Shown in pieces: positions 47,824 through 60,078 of a DNA stretch of 64,000 bases. Under the pieces are notes generated by a model. That model did not search any database. It saw only the letters and a list, made by a program, of their open reading frames with translations, and was not told the origin of the DNA. Every line of letters begins with the position of its first letter. Position 1 is the stretch's first letter. Source of the stretch: Streptomyces sp. GS7 (GTDB taxonomy: Bacteria > Actinomycetota > Actinomycetes > Streptomycetales > Streptomycetaceae); contig NZ_CP047146.1 in NCBI RefSeq assembly GCF_009834125.1, positions 2,535,501 through 2,599,500 of the forward strand, read 5' to 3'. A program made the translations under genes and the position numbers.

Positions 47824-48555
47824 GTGGAAACCGCCGCTCGGACCGCCCCGGCTGCAGTGATTGTCGCCATCGACGGCCCCGCAGGCACGGGCAAGTCCAG
47901 CACGTCCAAGGCCGTCGCCGCCAAGCTGGGACTCGGCTACCTCGACACCGGCGCGCAGTACCGCGCGATCACGTGGTGGATGCTGACCAACGGCATCGAC
48001 GTCGACGACGCGGTCGCGGTGGCCGACGCCAGCGCCAAGCCGGTGATCGTCTCCGGTACGGACCCGGCCGCCCCGACCATCACCGTCGACGGCCTCGACG
48101 CCGCGGGCCCGATCCGCAGCCAAGAGGTCACCGCCGCGGTCAGCGCGGTCAGCGCCGTCCCCGAGGTACGGGCCCTGATCACCGACCTCCAGCGCAGCAT
48201 CGCCGCCGGGGCGCCGCACGGCATCGTCGTCGAGGGCCGGGACATCGGCATAACCGTCCTGCCGGACGCCGACCTCAAGGTCTTCCTCACCGCCTCCCCG
48301 GAGGCGCGGGCGGCCCGGCGCAACGGTGAGCTCAGGGGCAAGAACCCCGAGCTGGCCGCCGATCTGGCCGCCACCCGCGAGGCGCTGGTCAAGCGGGACG
48401 CCGCCGACTCCTCCCGGAAGACCTCCCCGCTGGCCAAGGCGGACGACGCGGTCGAGGTCGACACCACCGACCTGACGCTGGATCAGGTCATCGAGTGCGT
48501 AGTCACCCTCGTCGAGGGCGTCAGCGCCGAAAAAGCGGGGCGGGTCGCCCGGTGA
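47824..48555 (+). CDS. cmk: cytidylate kinase
   Basis: The 243-residue enzyme phosphorylates CMP and dCMP. P-loop IDGPAGTGKSSTSKAVA near residue 16, LDTGAQYRAITWWML near 36, VVEGRDIGITVLPDADLKVFLTA near 140 and KRDAADSSRKTSPL near 195 (the LID and CMP-binding region) are intact. GTG at 47824 has AAGAAAGG 11 bases upstream. Its stop overlaps the acyltransferase start. Confidence 0.95.
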   Translation: METAARTAPAAVIVAIDGPAGTGKSSTSKAVAAKLGLGYLDTGAQYRAITWWMLTNGIDVDDAVAVADASAKPVIVSGTDPAAPTITVDGLDAAGPIRSQEVTAAVSAVSAVPEVRALITDLQRSIAAGAPHGIVVEGRDIGITVLPDADLKVFLTASPEARAARRNGELRGKNPELAADLAATREALVKRDAADSSRKTSPLAKADDAVEVDTTDLTLDQVIECVVTLVEGVSAEKAGRVAR

Positions 48556-49208
48556 CCGACTCCGGCAAGCCGCCGAGCCCGCGAGGCGCCGCGGTCGGCA
48601 GGCGGATCGGCATCGGGCTGATGTACGGCCTGTGGCAGCCGCGGGTGCTGGGCGCCTGGCGGGTGCCGGCCGGCGGGCCGGTGATCCTCGCCGTCAACCA
48701 CTCCCACGGCATCGACGGCCCGATGCTGATGGGCACCGCCCCGCGACCGGTGCACTTCCTGATCAAGAAGGAAGCCTTCGTCGGCCCGCTGGACCCGTTC
48801 CTGCGGGGCATCGGGCAGCTGAAGGTGGACCGCCAGTCCGCCGACCGCAAGGCGATCACCGACGCGCTCGGGGTGCTGGCCGCCGGCGGGGTGCTGGGGA
48901 TCTTCCCGGAAGGCACCCGCGGCGAGGGGGACTTCGCCTCCCTGCGGGCCGGGCTCGCGTACTTCGCGGTGCGCTCCGGCGCCCCGGTCGTCCCGGTGGC
49001 GGTGCTCGGCAGCACCGACCGCCCCAGCCGGCTCAACCCGGCCCTGCCGCGGCTGCGCGGTCGCATCGACGTCGTCTTCGGGGACGCCTTCGACGCGGGC
49101 GACGGCAGCGGGCGGCGCACCCGTAAGGCGCTGGACGAGGCGACCGTACGGATCCAGGAGCGGCTGACCGCCCACCTGGCACAGGCCCGGCGCCTTACCG
49201 GGCGCTGA
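48552..49208 (+). CDS. lysophospholipid acyltransferase family protein (PlsC-like)
   Basis: The 218-residue protein has the PlsC motifs: HX4D in VNHSHGIDGPMLMG near residue 51, the substrate-binding FPEGTRGEGDF near 118, and VVPVAVLGSTD near 150. It should acylate a lysophospholipid or similar lipid at the membrane; the acceptor is not known. GTG overlaps the cmk stop by 4 bases. The cmk-plsC-der order is common in actinobacteria. Confidence 0.9.
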   Translation: MTDSGKPPSPRGAAVGRRIGIGLMYGLWQPRVLGAWRVPAGGPVILAVNHSHGIDGPMLMGTAPRPVHFLIKKEAFVGPLDPFLRGIGQLKVDRQSADRKAITDALGVLAAGGVLGIFPEGTRGEGDFASLRAGLAYFAVRSGAPVVPVAVLGSTDRPSRLNPALPRLRGRIDVVFGDAFDAGDGSGRRTRKALDEATVRIQERLTAHLAQARRLTGR

Positions 49209-49279
49209 CCGACACTTGAGTAGTGGGCCGGCCACGAGCGCGGCCCACCGACCACATGGATGAACGAGGAACGGACTTC

Positions 49280-50743
49280 ATGAACGAGCAGATCCACACC
49301 GGCGACGAGCACGGTGCGCTTGGCGACGCCGAGTACGCGGAGTTCATGGAGCTCGCCGCGGAAGAGGGCTTCGACCTGGCAGACGTCGAGGGCGACATCG
49401 CCGCGGCCGGGCACGGCCCGCTGCCCGTCCTCGCCGTCATCGGCCGCCCGAACGTCGGCAAGTCGACACTGGTGAACCGGATCATCGGCCGCCGCGAGGC
49501 GGTCGTCGAGGACCGGCCGGGCGTCACCCGCGACCGCGTCACCTACGAGGCCGACTGGAACGGCCGCCGCTTCAAGGTCGTCGACACCGGCGGCTGGGAG
49601 CAGGACGTGCTCGGCATCGACGCGTCCGTGGCGATGCAGGCCGAGTTCGCCATCGAGGCCGCCGACGCGGTGGTCTTCGTCGTGGATGCCAAGGTCGGCG
49701 CGACCGACACCGACGAGGCCGTCGTCAAGCTGCTGCGCCGCGCCGGCAAGCCGGTGGTCCTGGTCGCCAACAAGGTCGACGGCCCGTCCGGCGAAGCGGA
49801 CGCCGCCATGCTGTGGTCGCTGGGCCTGGGCGAGCCGCACCCGGTCTCCGCGCTGCACGGCCGCGGCACCGGCGACATGCTCGACGCCGCGCTGGAGGCG
49901 CTGCCCGAGGCGCCCGCGCAGACCTTCGGCGCCACCGTCGGCGGCCCCCGCCGGATCGCGCTGATCGGCCGCCCGAACGTCGGCAAGTCGTCACTGCTCA
50001 ACAAGGTCGCCGGCGAGGAGCGGGTGGTGGTCAACGAGATGGCCGGCACCACCCGCGACCCGGTCGACGAGATGATCGAACTGGGCGGCAAGACCTGGAA
50101 GTTCGTGGACACCGCCGGTATCCGCCGCCGGGTGCACCTCCAGGAGGGCGCCGACTACTACGCCTCGCTGCGCACCGCGGCGGCCGTGGAGAAGGCCGAG
50201 GTCGCGGTCGTCCTGATCGACGCCGGCGATTCCATCAGCGTCCAGGACCAGCGGATCATCACCATGGCCGTGGAGGCCGGCCGCGCCCTGGTCATCGCCT
50301 ACAACAAGTGGGACACCCTCGACGAGGAGCGCCGCTTCTACCTGGAGCGCGAGATCGAGCGGGACCTCGTGCAGATCCCGTGGGCGATGCGGGTCAACGT
50401 CTCCGCGCGCACCGGCCGCCACATGGAGAAGCTGGTCCCGGCGATCGAGACCGCGCTGGCCGGCTGGGAGACCCGGATCCCCACCGGCCGGCTGAACGCC
50501 TTCCTCGGTGAGATCGTGGCCTCCCACCCGCACCCGATCCGTGGCGGCAAGCAGCCCCGCATCCTCTTCGGCACCCAGGCCGGCACCAAGCCGCCGCGCT
50601 TCGTGCTCTTCGCTTCGGGCTTCCTGGAGGCCGGCTACCGCCGGTTCATCGAGCGGCGGCTCCGCGAGGAGTTCGGCTTCGAGGGGACGCCGATCCACAT
50701 CTCCGTGCGGGTGCGCGAGAAGCGCAACAGCAAGAAGAAGTAG
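49280..50743 (+). CDS. der: ribosome biogenesis GTPase Der (EngA)
   Basis: The 487-residue protein has two tandem GTPase domains and a KH-like C-terminus. Domain 1: [12 protein letters not shown] near residue 56, DTGGWE near 102, NKVDG near 163. Domain 2: [13 protein letters not shown] near 231, DTAGIRRR near 279, YNKWDT near 342. It is needed for 50S subunit assembly. ATG at 49280 has GAGGA 10 bases upstream and matches the length of remembered Streptomyces Der; in-frame ATGs at 49256 and further up are less likely. The acidic N-terminal tail is normal for the genus. Confidence 0.94.
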   Translation: MNEQIHTGDEHGALGDAEYAEFMELAAEEGFDLADVEGDIAAAGHGPLPVLAVIGRPNVGKSTLVNRIIGRREAVVEDRPGVTRDRVTYEADWNGRRFKVVDTGGWEQDVLGIDASVAMQAEFAIEAADAVVFVVDAKVGATDTDEAVVKLLRRAGKPVVLVANKVDGPSGEADAAMLWSLGLGEPHPVSALHGRGTGDMLDAALEALPEAPAQTFGATVGGPRRIALIGRPNVGKSSLLNKVAGEERVVVNEMAGTTRDPVDEMIELGGKTWKFVDTAGIRRRVHLQEGADYYASLRTAAAVEKAEVAVVLIDAGDSISVQDQRIITMAVEAGRALVIAYNKWDTLDEERRFYLEREIERDLVQIPWAMRVNVSARTGRHMEKLVPAIETALAGWETRIPTGRLNAFLGEIVASHPHPIRGGKQPRILFGTQAGTKPPRFVLFASGFLEAGYRRFIERRLREEFGFEGTPIHISVRVREKRNSKKK

Positions 50744-50810
50744 AAGGAGAAGAAGCGGCGGAGGCGAAGGAGCGGAAGCGGCTCTCCCCCCCGCGGCGGT
50801 TCGGCAGGTG

Positions 50811-51236
50811 TCAGTGACCGCCGGGGGGCCGGGAGGAGTCCCGCTGCCCCGGCGGCAGCGCCTGCATCTGGCCCCCGGGCTGGAACGGCTGCCGGCCGAC
50901 GGCCTCCCAGTGGCCCGTCGACGCCGTGGTACGGCGCCAACTCGCACTGCCGCGCAGCGATTCCGGAACCTCCACCTCGTCCGTACGGTCCCCGGGCAGC
51001 GCCCGGAAGGAGCGGCGGTACTCGGCGTACAACGCGTCGTAGATCGGCGTGGCGGAGCCGCGGTCGGTGGGGTGCGGCGTCCGGTGTTCGCGGGACGGCC
51101 GCATCGCGGGGATCGAGTGGGGGTACGGGGCGCGGGGGGAGGGGTCGTATGCGTGCACGTAGGTGCCAACGACCCCGATGGCCCCGGGATGCGGCTTTCG
51201 GTCGGAAATGGCTGATCGCAGGAGCAATCCCGCCAC
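50811..51236 (-). CDS. small uncharacterised protein
   Basis: The 141-residue frame has a conserved-looking central part, RGSATPIYDALYAEYRRSFRALPGDRTDE, which I remember from small Streptomyces proteins of unknown function. The rest is Pro/Gly/Ser-rich and probably disordered. The start is uncertain: GTG at 51236 has no close ribosome-binding site, and a shorter protein from the ATG at 51104 (MRPSREHRT) is possible. It ends 67 bases from the convergent der gene. Confidence 0.6.
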   Translation of the reverse strand: MAGLLLRSAISDRKPHPGAIGVVGTYVHAYDPSPRAPYPHSIPAMRPSREHRTPHPTDRGSATPIYDALYAEYRRSFRALPGDRTDEVEVPESLRGSASWRRTTASTGHWEAVGRQPFQPGGQMQALPPGQRDSSRPPGGH

Positions 51237-51275
51237 ATCGGGCGGTCACACTCCCGCGATCGGGGGAACGTGCGG

Positions 51276-53307
<2,032 letters not shown>

Positions 53308-53506
53308 GCGCACCGTTTTCGCCAGAGTTCCCGGATCCCGGTACCGATGCCCTAACCTTTGCGGCACGAGTTGGCGAACACCCCCAACCGTGAAGGCCGT
53401 TCGGCCGTCTTACTCTCCAACAGCCGGACACAGCAGGCCGTCGGGGGCGGGCGACGTGGTCCGCGGGGGGACCGGGACGAGCGGAGACCAGGGGACGCGG
53501 GGACGG

Positions 53507-54778
53507 ATGCACATCTCATTCCTCATTCACCATGCCTATGGCACCGGGGAGGCGGTTCGTACGACGTTCGGCCTGGCCGGCGCCCTCGCCGAGCGGCATG
53601 ACGTCGAGATCGTCTCCGCGCTGCGGTACCGCGACGCCCCGGCCGTGGCGCTCGCCCCCGGCGTCGCGCTGCGGCATCTCGTGGACCTCCGGGCGCACGG
53701 CCCCGCCCGCGACCGTGCCGACCCGGCGCACACCCGCCCCGCCCGGGTCTTCCCGGCCGCCGACAGCAGCTCCGGCCAGTACAGCGAACTCACCGACCGC
53801 CGGATCGCGCAGTACCTGCGCCGGACCGCGGCGGACGTGGTGGTCGGCACCCGGCCCGGACTGAACGTGCACGTCGCCCGGCAGACCCGCCGCGGCCCGC
53901 TCCGGGTGGGCCAGGAGTGGATCGGCCTGGACGGCCACGGCCGGGCGCTCAAGTCGGCGCTGCGCGGGGCCTATCCGCGACTGGACGCCGTCCTCACCGC
54001 CGGCGAGGCCGACGCCCGCGCCTGGCGCCGCGGGCTGCGGCTGCCCGGCGTCCGCGTCGAGGCGCTGCCCAGCGGGGTGCCCGCGCCGCGCCTGGCGCCC
54101 GCCGACGGCAGCGGCAAGTGGGTGGTGGCGGCCGGCCGGCTCACCCGGGCCACCCGCTTCGACATCCTGGTCCGGGCCTTCGCCGGGGTCGTCGCCGCGC
54201 GCCCCGACTGGCGGCTGCGGATCTACGGCGGCGGCGCCGAGAAGGCCGCGCTGCGCGCCCTGATCGACGAACTCGGTCTGTACAACCACGTGTTCCTGAT
54301 GGGCCCGGCCGGTCCGCTGGAGTCCGAGTGGGCCAAGGGCTCCATCGCCGCGGTCACCGCCGGCCGGGAGCCGTCCGCGACGACCGCCGCCGAGGCGATG
54401 CGCTGCGGGCTGCCCGTCGTCGCCACCGACTGCCCCGGCGGGCCGGGCGAGATCGTCGCGGACGGGGTGGACGGGAGGCTGGTGCCGGCCGGGAACCCGG
54501 CGGCGCTGACCGGTGCGCTGCTCGCACTGATCGGCGACGACGCCGCCCGCAGGCGGATGGGCGCCGCCGCGCTCGCCTCGTCCGCCCGCTTCGACCCGGC
54601 AGCGGTCGCCGCGCGCCATGCCGCGCTCTTCGACGAACTGCTCGCGGTGCGGCGCGGCAGCAGCCTGCGCGGCTCCCTGCACCGTGCCAGGGGGGCCCTG
54701 GTGGGCGGTGCCTACGCCGCCAAGTACGCCGCCGAGCACACGGCCCGCGCCGCGGTGAGAGGGGTACGCACGGCATGA
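53507..54778 (+). CDS. glycosyltransferase family 4 protein
   Basis: The 423-residue GT-B enzyme begins HISFLIHHAYGTGEAVRTTFGLAGALAERHDVEIVSA, the acceptor-binding start of family 4. The donor half has KWVVAAGRLTRATRFDILVRAFAGV near residue 203, LYNHVFLMGPAG near 258, and EPSATTAAEAMRCGLPVVATDCPGGPGEIV near 287. A basic C-terminal tail may touch the membrane. ATG at 53507. Overlaps the next gene (ATGA), so both are translated together; possibly cell-wall polymer synthesis. Confidence 0.88.
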   Translation: MHISFLIHHAYGTGEAVRTTFGLAGALAERHDVEIVSALRYRDAPAVALAPGVALRHLVDLRAHGPARDRADPAHTRPARVFPAADSSSGQYSELTDRRIAQYLRRTAADVVVGTRPGLNVHVARQTRRGPLRVGQEWIGLDGHGRALKSALRGAYPRLDAVLTAGEADARAWRRGLRLPGVRVEALPSGVPAPRLAPADGSGKWVVAAGRLTRATRFDILVRAFAGVVAARPDWRLRIYGGGAEKAALRALIDELGLYNHVFLMGPAGPLESEWAKGSIAAVTAGREPSATTAAEAMRCGLPVVATDCPGGPGEIVADGVDGRLVPAGNPAALTGALLALIGDDAARRRMGAAALASSARFDPAAVAARHAALFDELLAVRRGSSLRGSLHRARGALVGGAYAAKYAAEHTARAAVRGVRTA

Positions 54779-55740
54779 ACGCCTCGACGCGGCCGACCGT
54801 CACCGGATCCGGCGCGGCCGGGCGCCCGGCCCACAGACCCGACAGCGGCCGGCCGGGGGAGCGGCGGACCACGGCAACGGGAGGGGAACCGCCGGTGCCG
54901 GTGGACCTGAGGGCCGACTGCATCGCGGACTCCGCGGGCGGCCTCACCTTCGATCTGAACGTCCCACAGGGCACCGGCACTTCCTGGAGCGCGGCCCTGG
55001 TGCTGCGGCTGCGCGGCGGTGCGCGGACCGACGGCACCGACGACGAGGTGCGGCTCCCGCTCGGGCCGAACGGCGCCGGGCGGCTGCGCGCCGTACTGCC
55101 CAGCACCGTCGCGCTCGCCGAGGGCCGCTGGAACGCCTATGCCGACCTCGGCGACGGGCGCGACCCGCGCCGGCTGCTGCCCGGCGTCAACGACCTGCGC
55201 TCGCTGGTGGACCGCCGGCCGCTGGCGGGCATCGGCCGGCTCGGCGTACGGATCCCGTACGCGACCAAGCTCGGCAACCTCGCGCTGCGCAGCTGGCTGC
55301 GCGGACCGCACGCCGAGGCCGGCGACATCCTCGTGGCGCCCGAGGGCATGACGGTCACCGGCCGCCTCTACGGGGCGAGTCCGGCGGACGGCGCCCGCGC
55401 CGAGGCCCGGGTGCGCGGCGCGGACGACGCGGAACCGGCCGCCGTCACCGTCCCGTTGGCCGTCGACGGCCCGGACTTCACCTTCACCGTCCCCTACGCC
55501 GAGCTGGCCGCCGGATGGCGGCGCGGCAGCGGGCCGTGGGACCTGTGGCTGCGCCCCGCCGAGGGCGCCCGGCCGGTCCGCATCGCCCGCCTCCTGGACG
55601 ATGTCGCGGACAAGAAGCAGGTGTTCAGCTACCCGGCGCTCACGGTGCGGGCCGCGGCCGGGGAGCTGCGGATCGGCCCGTACTACACGCTCGACAACGA
55701 CCTGGCCGTCCGCGTCACCGGCCCTGCCGAGGGGACGTAG
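54775..55740 (+). CDS. uncharacterised beta-rich protein coupled to glycosyltransferase
   Basis: The 321-residue protein has a disordered first 40 residues and two or more beta-sandwich-like segments: GLTFDLNVPQGTG, LVLRLRGG, VRLPLGPNGAGRLRAVLPSTV, and a later VTVPLAVDGPDFTFTVPYAELAAG. A GVRIPYATKLGNLALRS segment is near residue 155. I know similar proteins only as glycosyltransferase partners in Streptomyces, annotated as transferases without evidence. ATG overlaps the previous stop by 4 bases. Confidence 0.78.
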   Translation: MNASTRPTVTGSGAAGRPAHRPDSGRPGERRTTATGGEPPVPVDLRADCIADSAGGLTFDLNVPQGTGTSWSAALVLRLRGGARTDGTDDEVRLPLGPNGAGRLRAVLPSTVALAEGRWNAYADLGDGRDPRRLLPGVNDLRSLVDRRPLAGIGRLGVRIPYATKLGNLALRSWLRGPHAEAGDILVAPEGMTVTGRLYGASPADGARAEARVRGADDAEPAAVTVPLAVDGPDFTFTVPYAELAAGWRRGSGPWDLWLRPAEGARPVRIARLLDDVADKKQVFSYPALTVRAAAGELRIGPYYTLDNDLAVRVTGPAEGT

Positions 55741-55745
55741 CGCCC

Positions 55746-56675
55746 GTGGTGGCGGAGGAGCCCGGCGGGTCGCCGCTGAGCATCGGGGAGTTGGCCCACC
55801 GTGCGGGGGTGACGGTCAAGACCGTGCGCCACTACTCGGACCAGGGGCTGCTCCCGGACGCCGGCCGCAGCGCGGGCGGGCACCGGCGCTACGACCCGGA
55901 GGCCCTGGACCGGCTGCGGCGGATCCGGGATCTGCGCGCCTTCGGGATGCCGCTGCCCGACGTCGCCGAGGCGCTGGCGGGCGGCTCGCTGGAGCGGGCG
56001 CTGGCCGGGCGGCTCGCCGCGGTCGGCGGGCAGCTCACCGCGCTGCGCTGGCAGGAGGCCGCGCTACGCGCCCTCACCGAGGCGTCCGCGGATCAACGCC
56101 CCGCGCTGCTGCGGCTGTTGGGCGGCCTCCCGCTGCCGCCGACCGGCGACGGGGCGGTGCGTTTCTGGCGCCGGCAGCTGCCCCGCGCGCTGCCGTCCGC
56201 GCTGCGCGATGCGGTCGTCGACGCGGCGGTGCCGGTCCCGCCCGCGGACCCCGAACCGGCCCAGGTCGTCGGCTACGCCCGGCTGCACGCGCTCACCACG
56301 GCCGGCACCGGGGGCCTGGCCGAGCGCTGCCGCCGGGTGCGCCGGGCGCCCGCCGCCCTGGCGGGGGACAGCGACCCGGTGGCGCTCTACCGGGGGCTGG
56401 CCGAGGCGTACGCACTGGCCGCCGCGGCACTCGCCGCGGGCCGCCCGCCGGGGCCCGGTGACGCGTTGGACTCCTTCGTGGCCGCGCATGCCCGCGCGTA
56501 CCGCAGGAGGGACAGCCCCGCGTTCCGCGCCGGGCTGCGGGCGGTCTCGGCGGCCGGCGAGGATCCGCGGATGCGGGCGTACTGGCGGTATGTCGACGAG
56601 GTGACCGCAGGCGGCGGTCCGACGATGGGGGCCGCGCACGACTGGCTGGTCGGTGCGCTCGGCCGCGACGGGTGA
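55746..56675 (+). CDS. MerR family transcriptional regulator
   Basis: The 309-residue protein has an N-terminal winged helix: LSIGELAHRAGVTVKTVRHYSDQGLLPDAGRS near residue 12, then HRRYDPEALDRLRRIRDLRAFGMPLPDVAEAL. The remaining 220 residues are helical and of unknown ligand. GTG at 55746 (or 55749) has GAGGGGA about 10 bases upstream, inside the end of the previous gene, so it may be read with that gene. Confidence 0.88.
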   Translation: MVAEEPGGSPLSIGELAHRAGVTVKTVRHYSDQGLLPDAGRSAGGHRRYDPEALDRLRRIRDLRAFGMPLPDVAEALAGGSLERALAGRLAAVGGQLTALRWQEAALRALTEASADQRPALLRLLGGLPLPPTGDGAVRFWRRQLPRALPSALRDAVVDAAVPVPPADPEPAQVVGYARLHALTTAGTGGLAERCRRVRRAPAALAGDSDPVALYRGLAEAYALAAAALAAGRPPGPGDALDSFVAAHARAYRRRDSPAFRAGLRAVSAAGEDPRMRAYWRYVDEVTAGGGPTMGAAHDWLVGALGRDG

Positions 56676-56721
56676 GCGGGACGCGGCGCGGGGTGGCCCC
56701 GAAGGCTGGGAGACTCGGGGG

Positions 56722-57681
56722 ATGTTGGACACCTCGGCGCGTCTGCTGCGTCTGCTCTCGTTGCTGCAGTCCCACCGCGAGTGGTCGGGGGCGGATCTCG
56801 CCGACCGCCTCGGCGTCACCCCGCGCACCGTCCGGCGGGACGTCGACCGGCTGCGCGAACTGGGGTATCCCGTCCACTCCGCGCCCGGCACGGCCGGCGG
56901 CTACCGGCTCGGCGCCGGCGCCGAACTCCCGCCGCTGCTGCTGGACGACGAGGAGGCGGTGGCGGTCGCGGTCGGACTGAGCAGCGCCGCGGCCGGCGGC
57001 GTCGAGGGCATCGAGGAGACCTCCGTACGGGCGCTGGCGAAGCTGGAGCAGGTGCTGCCGCACCGGCTGCGCCACCGGGTCGGGGCGCTCACCGCCGCCA
57101 CCGTCCCGATGCTCGGCCGGCCCGGCGGCCCCCGGGTGGACCCCCGGATCCTCACCGAACTCGCGCACACCTGCCGGGACTTCCAGCGGCTGCGGTTCCA
57201 CTACACCGACCACGACGGGGCGGTCACCCGCCGCACCGTCGAGCCGCACCGCCTGGTCTCCGCACAGTGTCGCTGGTACCTGGTCGGCTGGGACGTGGAC
57301 CGCGCGGACTGGCGCACCTACCGGGTGGACCGGATCACCCCCGCCCCACCGCACGGTCCGCGCTTCACCCCCCGTACCCCGCCCGCCGAGGACCTCGCCA
57401 CGTATGTCTCCCGGGGCGTCTCCGGGCGGGCGTTCCGGACGCAGGCCACGGTGCTGCTGCGGGTGCCGCTGGAGCGTGCCGCGGAGCGCGTCGGCCCGTA
57501 CGACGGGGTGCTGGAGGCGGTCGACGCGCACAGCTGCCTGCTGCGCACCGGGGCGCACAGCCTCGACGTGCTGGTGTTCCACATCGCGCTGCTGGGCTTC
57601 GACTTCGAGATCCGCGAGCCGGCCGAACTCGCCGGCCGGGTACGGGAGATCAGGGACCGGCTCTCCCGGGCACTGGCCTGA
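56722..57681 (+). CDS. WYL-domain helix-turn-helix regulator
   Basis: The 319-residue protein starts with an HTH_11 domain ([46 protein letters not shown]), a helical middle and a WYL domain (near residue 175-230; [32 protein letters not shown]). WYL domains sense nucleotides or nucleic acids in other regulators. ATG at 56722; no good ribosome-binding site. Its end overlaps the convergent ctaD gene by 32 bases. Confidence 0.9.
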   Translation: MLDTSARLLRLLSLLQSHREWSGADLADRLGVTPRTVRRDVDRLRELGYPVHSAPGTAGGYRLGAGAELPPLLLDDEEAVAVAVGLSSAAAGGVEGIEETSVRALAKLEQVLPHRLRHRVGALTAATVPMLGRPGGPRVDPRILTELAHTCRDFQRLRFHYTDHDGAVTRRTVEPHRLVSAQCRWYLVGWDVDRADWRTYRVDRITPAPPHGPRFTPRTPPAEDLATYVSRGVSGRAFRTQATVLLRVPLERAAERVGPYDGVLEAVDAHSCLLRTGAHSLDVLVFHIALLGFDFEIREPAELAGRVREIRDRLSRALA

Positions 57682-59329
57682 CGGCGGTCTCCGCGGACAT
57701 CTCGGGGTGGTGCAGGTCGAAGGCCGGCGACTCGGAGCGGATCCGGGGCAGCGTGGTGAAGTTGTGCCGCGGCGGCGGACAGGAGGTGGCCCACTCCAGG
57801 GAGCGGCCGAAGCCCCAGGGGTCGTCGACCGCCACCCGGGTGCCCTGCTGCGTGGTCCGCCACACGTTGTAGAGGAACGGCAGGGTGGAGGTGCCGAGCA
57901 GGAACGCGCCGGCGGTGGAGACGGTGTTGAGCGCGGTGAAGCCGTCGGCGGGGAGGTAGTCGGCGTAGCGGCGGGGCATACCGGCCACGCCCAGCCAGTG
58001 GTGGACGAGGAAGGTGGTGTGGAAGCCGACGAACAGCAGCCAGAAGTGGACCTTGCCGAGCCGCTCGTCAAGCATCTTGCCGGTGAACTTGGGCCACCAG
58101 AAGTAGAAGCCGGCGAAGGTCGCGAAGGTCACCGTCCCGAAGACGACGTAGTGGAAGTGGCCGACGACGAAGTACGAGTCGGTGACCTGGAAGTCCAGTG
58201 GCGGTGAGGCCAGGATGACGCCGGTCAGCCCGCCGAACAGAAAGCTCACCAGGAAGCCGACCGACCACAGCATGGGGGTCTCGAAGGAGACCGAGCCGTG
58301 CCACATGGTGCCGATCCAGTTGAAGAACTTCACCCCGGTCGGCGCCGCGATCAGGAACGACATCAGCGAGAAGAACGGCAGCAGCACCGCGCCGGTCGCG
58401 AACATGTGGTGCGCCCAGACCATCACCGACAGCGCCGTGATGGCCATCGTCGCGCCGATCAGCATCACGTAACCGAAGATCGGCTTGCGGGAGAAGACCG
58501 GGATGATCTCGGTGATGATGCCGAAGAACGGCAGCGCGATGATGTAGACCTCGGGGTGGCCGAAGAACCAGAAGAGGTGCTGCCACAGCAGCGCGCCGCC
58601 CCAGCGGGCGTCGAAGACCACCGCGCCGAACCGCCGGTCCGCCTCCAGCACCAGCAGGGTCGCGGCCAGCACCGGGAACGCCATCAGCACCAGGATCGAG
58701 GTGAAGAGGATGTTCCAGGTGAACACCGGCATCCGGAACATCGTCATGCCCGGCGCCCGCAGCGCGATGATCGTCGCGATGAAGTTGACCGCTCCGAGGA
58801 TGGTGCCGAATCCGGCCAGCGCCAGCCCCATGATCCACATGTCGGGGCCGATGCCGTCGGAGCGGACCGCGGAGTTGAGCGGGGCGTAGGCCGTCCATCC
58901 GTACGCCGGGCCGCCCTCGGGCGTCAGGAAGCTGCTCAGCACGATCAGGCCGCCGAAGAGGTAGAGCCAGTACGAGAGCATGTTCAGCCGCGGGAAGGCG
59001 ACATCGGGGGAGCCGATCTGGAGCGGCATGATCTCGTTGGCGAAGCCGGCGAAGGCCGGGGTTGCGAACAGCAGAAGCATGATCGTGCCGTGCATCGTCA
59101 GCGCCTGGTTGAACTGGTCGTTGCTGATGATCTGGAGCCCGGGCCTGGCCAGTTCGGCGCGCATCAGCAGCGCCAGCAGCCCGCCGACGAGGAAGAAGCC
59201 GAACGACGTGATCAGGTAGAGGTGCCCGATCTTCTTGTGGTCGGTGGTGCTCAGCCAGTCGGCCAGTACCGTCCCGCGGCGCCGCCCCCCGGCCGGCCGG
59301 GCGCTCTCCCGGGAGATCTCGCTGACCAT
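57650..59329 (-). CDS. ctaD: cytochrome c oxidase subunit I (CtaD)
   Basis: The 559-residue protein has about twelve membrane spans and all haem-copper oxidase ligands: TMHGTIM (haem a His), [14 protein letters not shown] (CuB His and the cross-linked Tyr), VWAHHMF (CuB His pair), and [10 protein letters not shown] (haem a3 and a His). The last part, [23 protein letters not shown], is typical of actinobacterial CtaD. No ctaC, ctaE or ctaF is adjacent, so it is an orphan, probably second, copy. I chose the ATG at 59329 because GAGGT is 7 bases upstream; the frame opens at 59374. Confidence 0.93.
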   Translation of the reverse strand: MVSEISRESARPAGGRRRGTVLADWLSTTDHKKIGHLYLITSFGFFLVGGLLALLMRAELARPGLQIISNDQFNQALTMHGTIMLLLFATPAFAGFANEIMPLQIGSPDVAFPRLNMLSYWLYLFGGLIVLSSFLTPEGGPAYGWTAYAPLNSAVRSDGIGPDMWIMGLALAGFGTILGAVNFIATIIALRAPGMTMFRMPVFTWNILFTSILVLMAFPVLAATLLVLEADRRFGAVVFDARWGGALLWQHLFWFFGHPEVYIIALPFFGIITEIIPVFSRKPIFGYVMLIGATMAITALSVMVWAHHMFATGAVLLPFFSLMSFLIAAPTGVKFFNWIGTMWHGSVSFETPMLWSVGFLVSFLFGGLTGVILASPPLDFQVTDSYFVVGHFHYVVFGTVTFATFAGFYFWWPKFTGKMLDERLGKVHFWLLFVGFHTTFLVHHWLGVAGMPRRYADYLPADGFTALNTVSTAGAFLLGTSTLPFLYNVWRTTQQGTRVAVDDPWGFGRSLEWATSCPPPRHNFTTLPRIRSESPAFDLHHPEMSAETAVRPVPGRAGP

Positions 59330-59826
59330 CGGCTGCACCTCGTTCGGCCGGGGTTGTACGGGGGCGCCGGTCATGATGCTCGCGCGCGGGGCGCAGAGCG
59401 AGGGGACGCTCCGGTCCGTTCCGGTGGCGTCCCGACAGCCGCGGCGGGGAGCCGGGCGGGCCGGGGCATCCCGGGCGATGTGCGGGAAATGTGTGTGGAA
59501 TGTGTCTCGTTGGCCAATTTCCGGGCGGCTGAAAAAGAGGGTCGGGTAAGGGGAATGCGGGACGCGTGGGCGATTAATTTCCGCCTGCTGCCCGGCTTTG
59601 CCCGAAGTGGCGGCACAGCGTTCCGCATATGATCAAGAGGGAATTCCGGCCGCTTTGTTTTCCACCCGGTTGCGGCAGCGCACGGCGCGTAAGGGTGAGG
59701 GCCGTTCCGGCAATCGCCAGAGCGTTCACCGTGACACAAGTGTGACCAATGACGGACCGGCAGGTCACCGCGGTGTGCGGCGGACGGCCCTTCCGCGCGC
59801 CGCCCCGGCCGCCTACGGTGGCCGGT
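59330..59826. other. 497-base intergenic region between divergent ctaD and I78 genes
   Basis: It includes the ctaD leader and the I78 inhibitor's promoter region. Parts near 59480-59640 are less GC-rich than the surroundings. The frames in it have poor codon use and I see no RNA gene. A GTGACACAAGTGTGAC near 59731-59746, imperfectly symmetrical, might be an operator for the I78 gene. Confidence 0.45.
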
Positions 59827-60051
59827 ATGGCACCCGTACCGAACCTTCCCGGTGACCGCGACGACATCCAGGACGAGGCCGAGGCGTATGTCGGCCTCGG
59901 CCGGCAGGAGGCGGAGGAGCGGGCCCGGGCCCGCGGCTGGACCACCGTCCGCGCGCTGCCGCCGGGCGCGCTGATCACGATGGAACACCTCACCGGCCGG
60001 ATCAACTTCGAGGTCCGGGACGGCGTGGTGCACCGCAGCTGGCAGGGCTGA
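59827..60051 (+). CDS. I78 family peptidase inhibitor-like small protein
   Basis: The 74-residue protein begins APVPNLPGDRDDIQDEAEAYVGL, continues with a helix (GRQEAEERARARGWTTVRAL) and ends PPGALITMEHLTGRINFEVR. This order, with the PPG-ITM-RINFEV core, fits the potato-inhibitor-I-like I78 family; the reactive loop would be the ALITMEHL segment. There is no signal peptide. The frame opens at 59749, but the ATG at 59827 agrees with remembered family members. Followed by a terminator. Confidence 0.82.
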   Translation: MAPVPNLPGDRDDIQDEAEAYVGLGRQEAEERARARGWTTVRALPPGALITMEHLTGRINFEVRDGVVHRSWQG

Positions 60052-60078
60052 CCGGGCCGGCGGACCCTGGATACGGCG

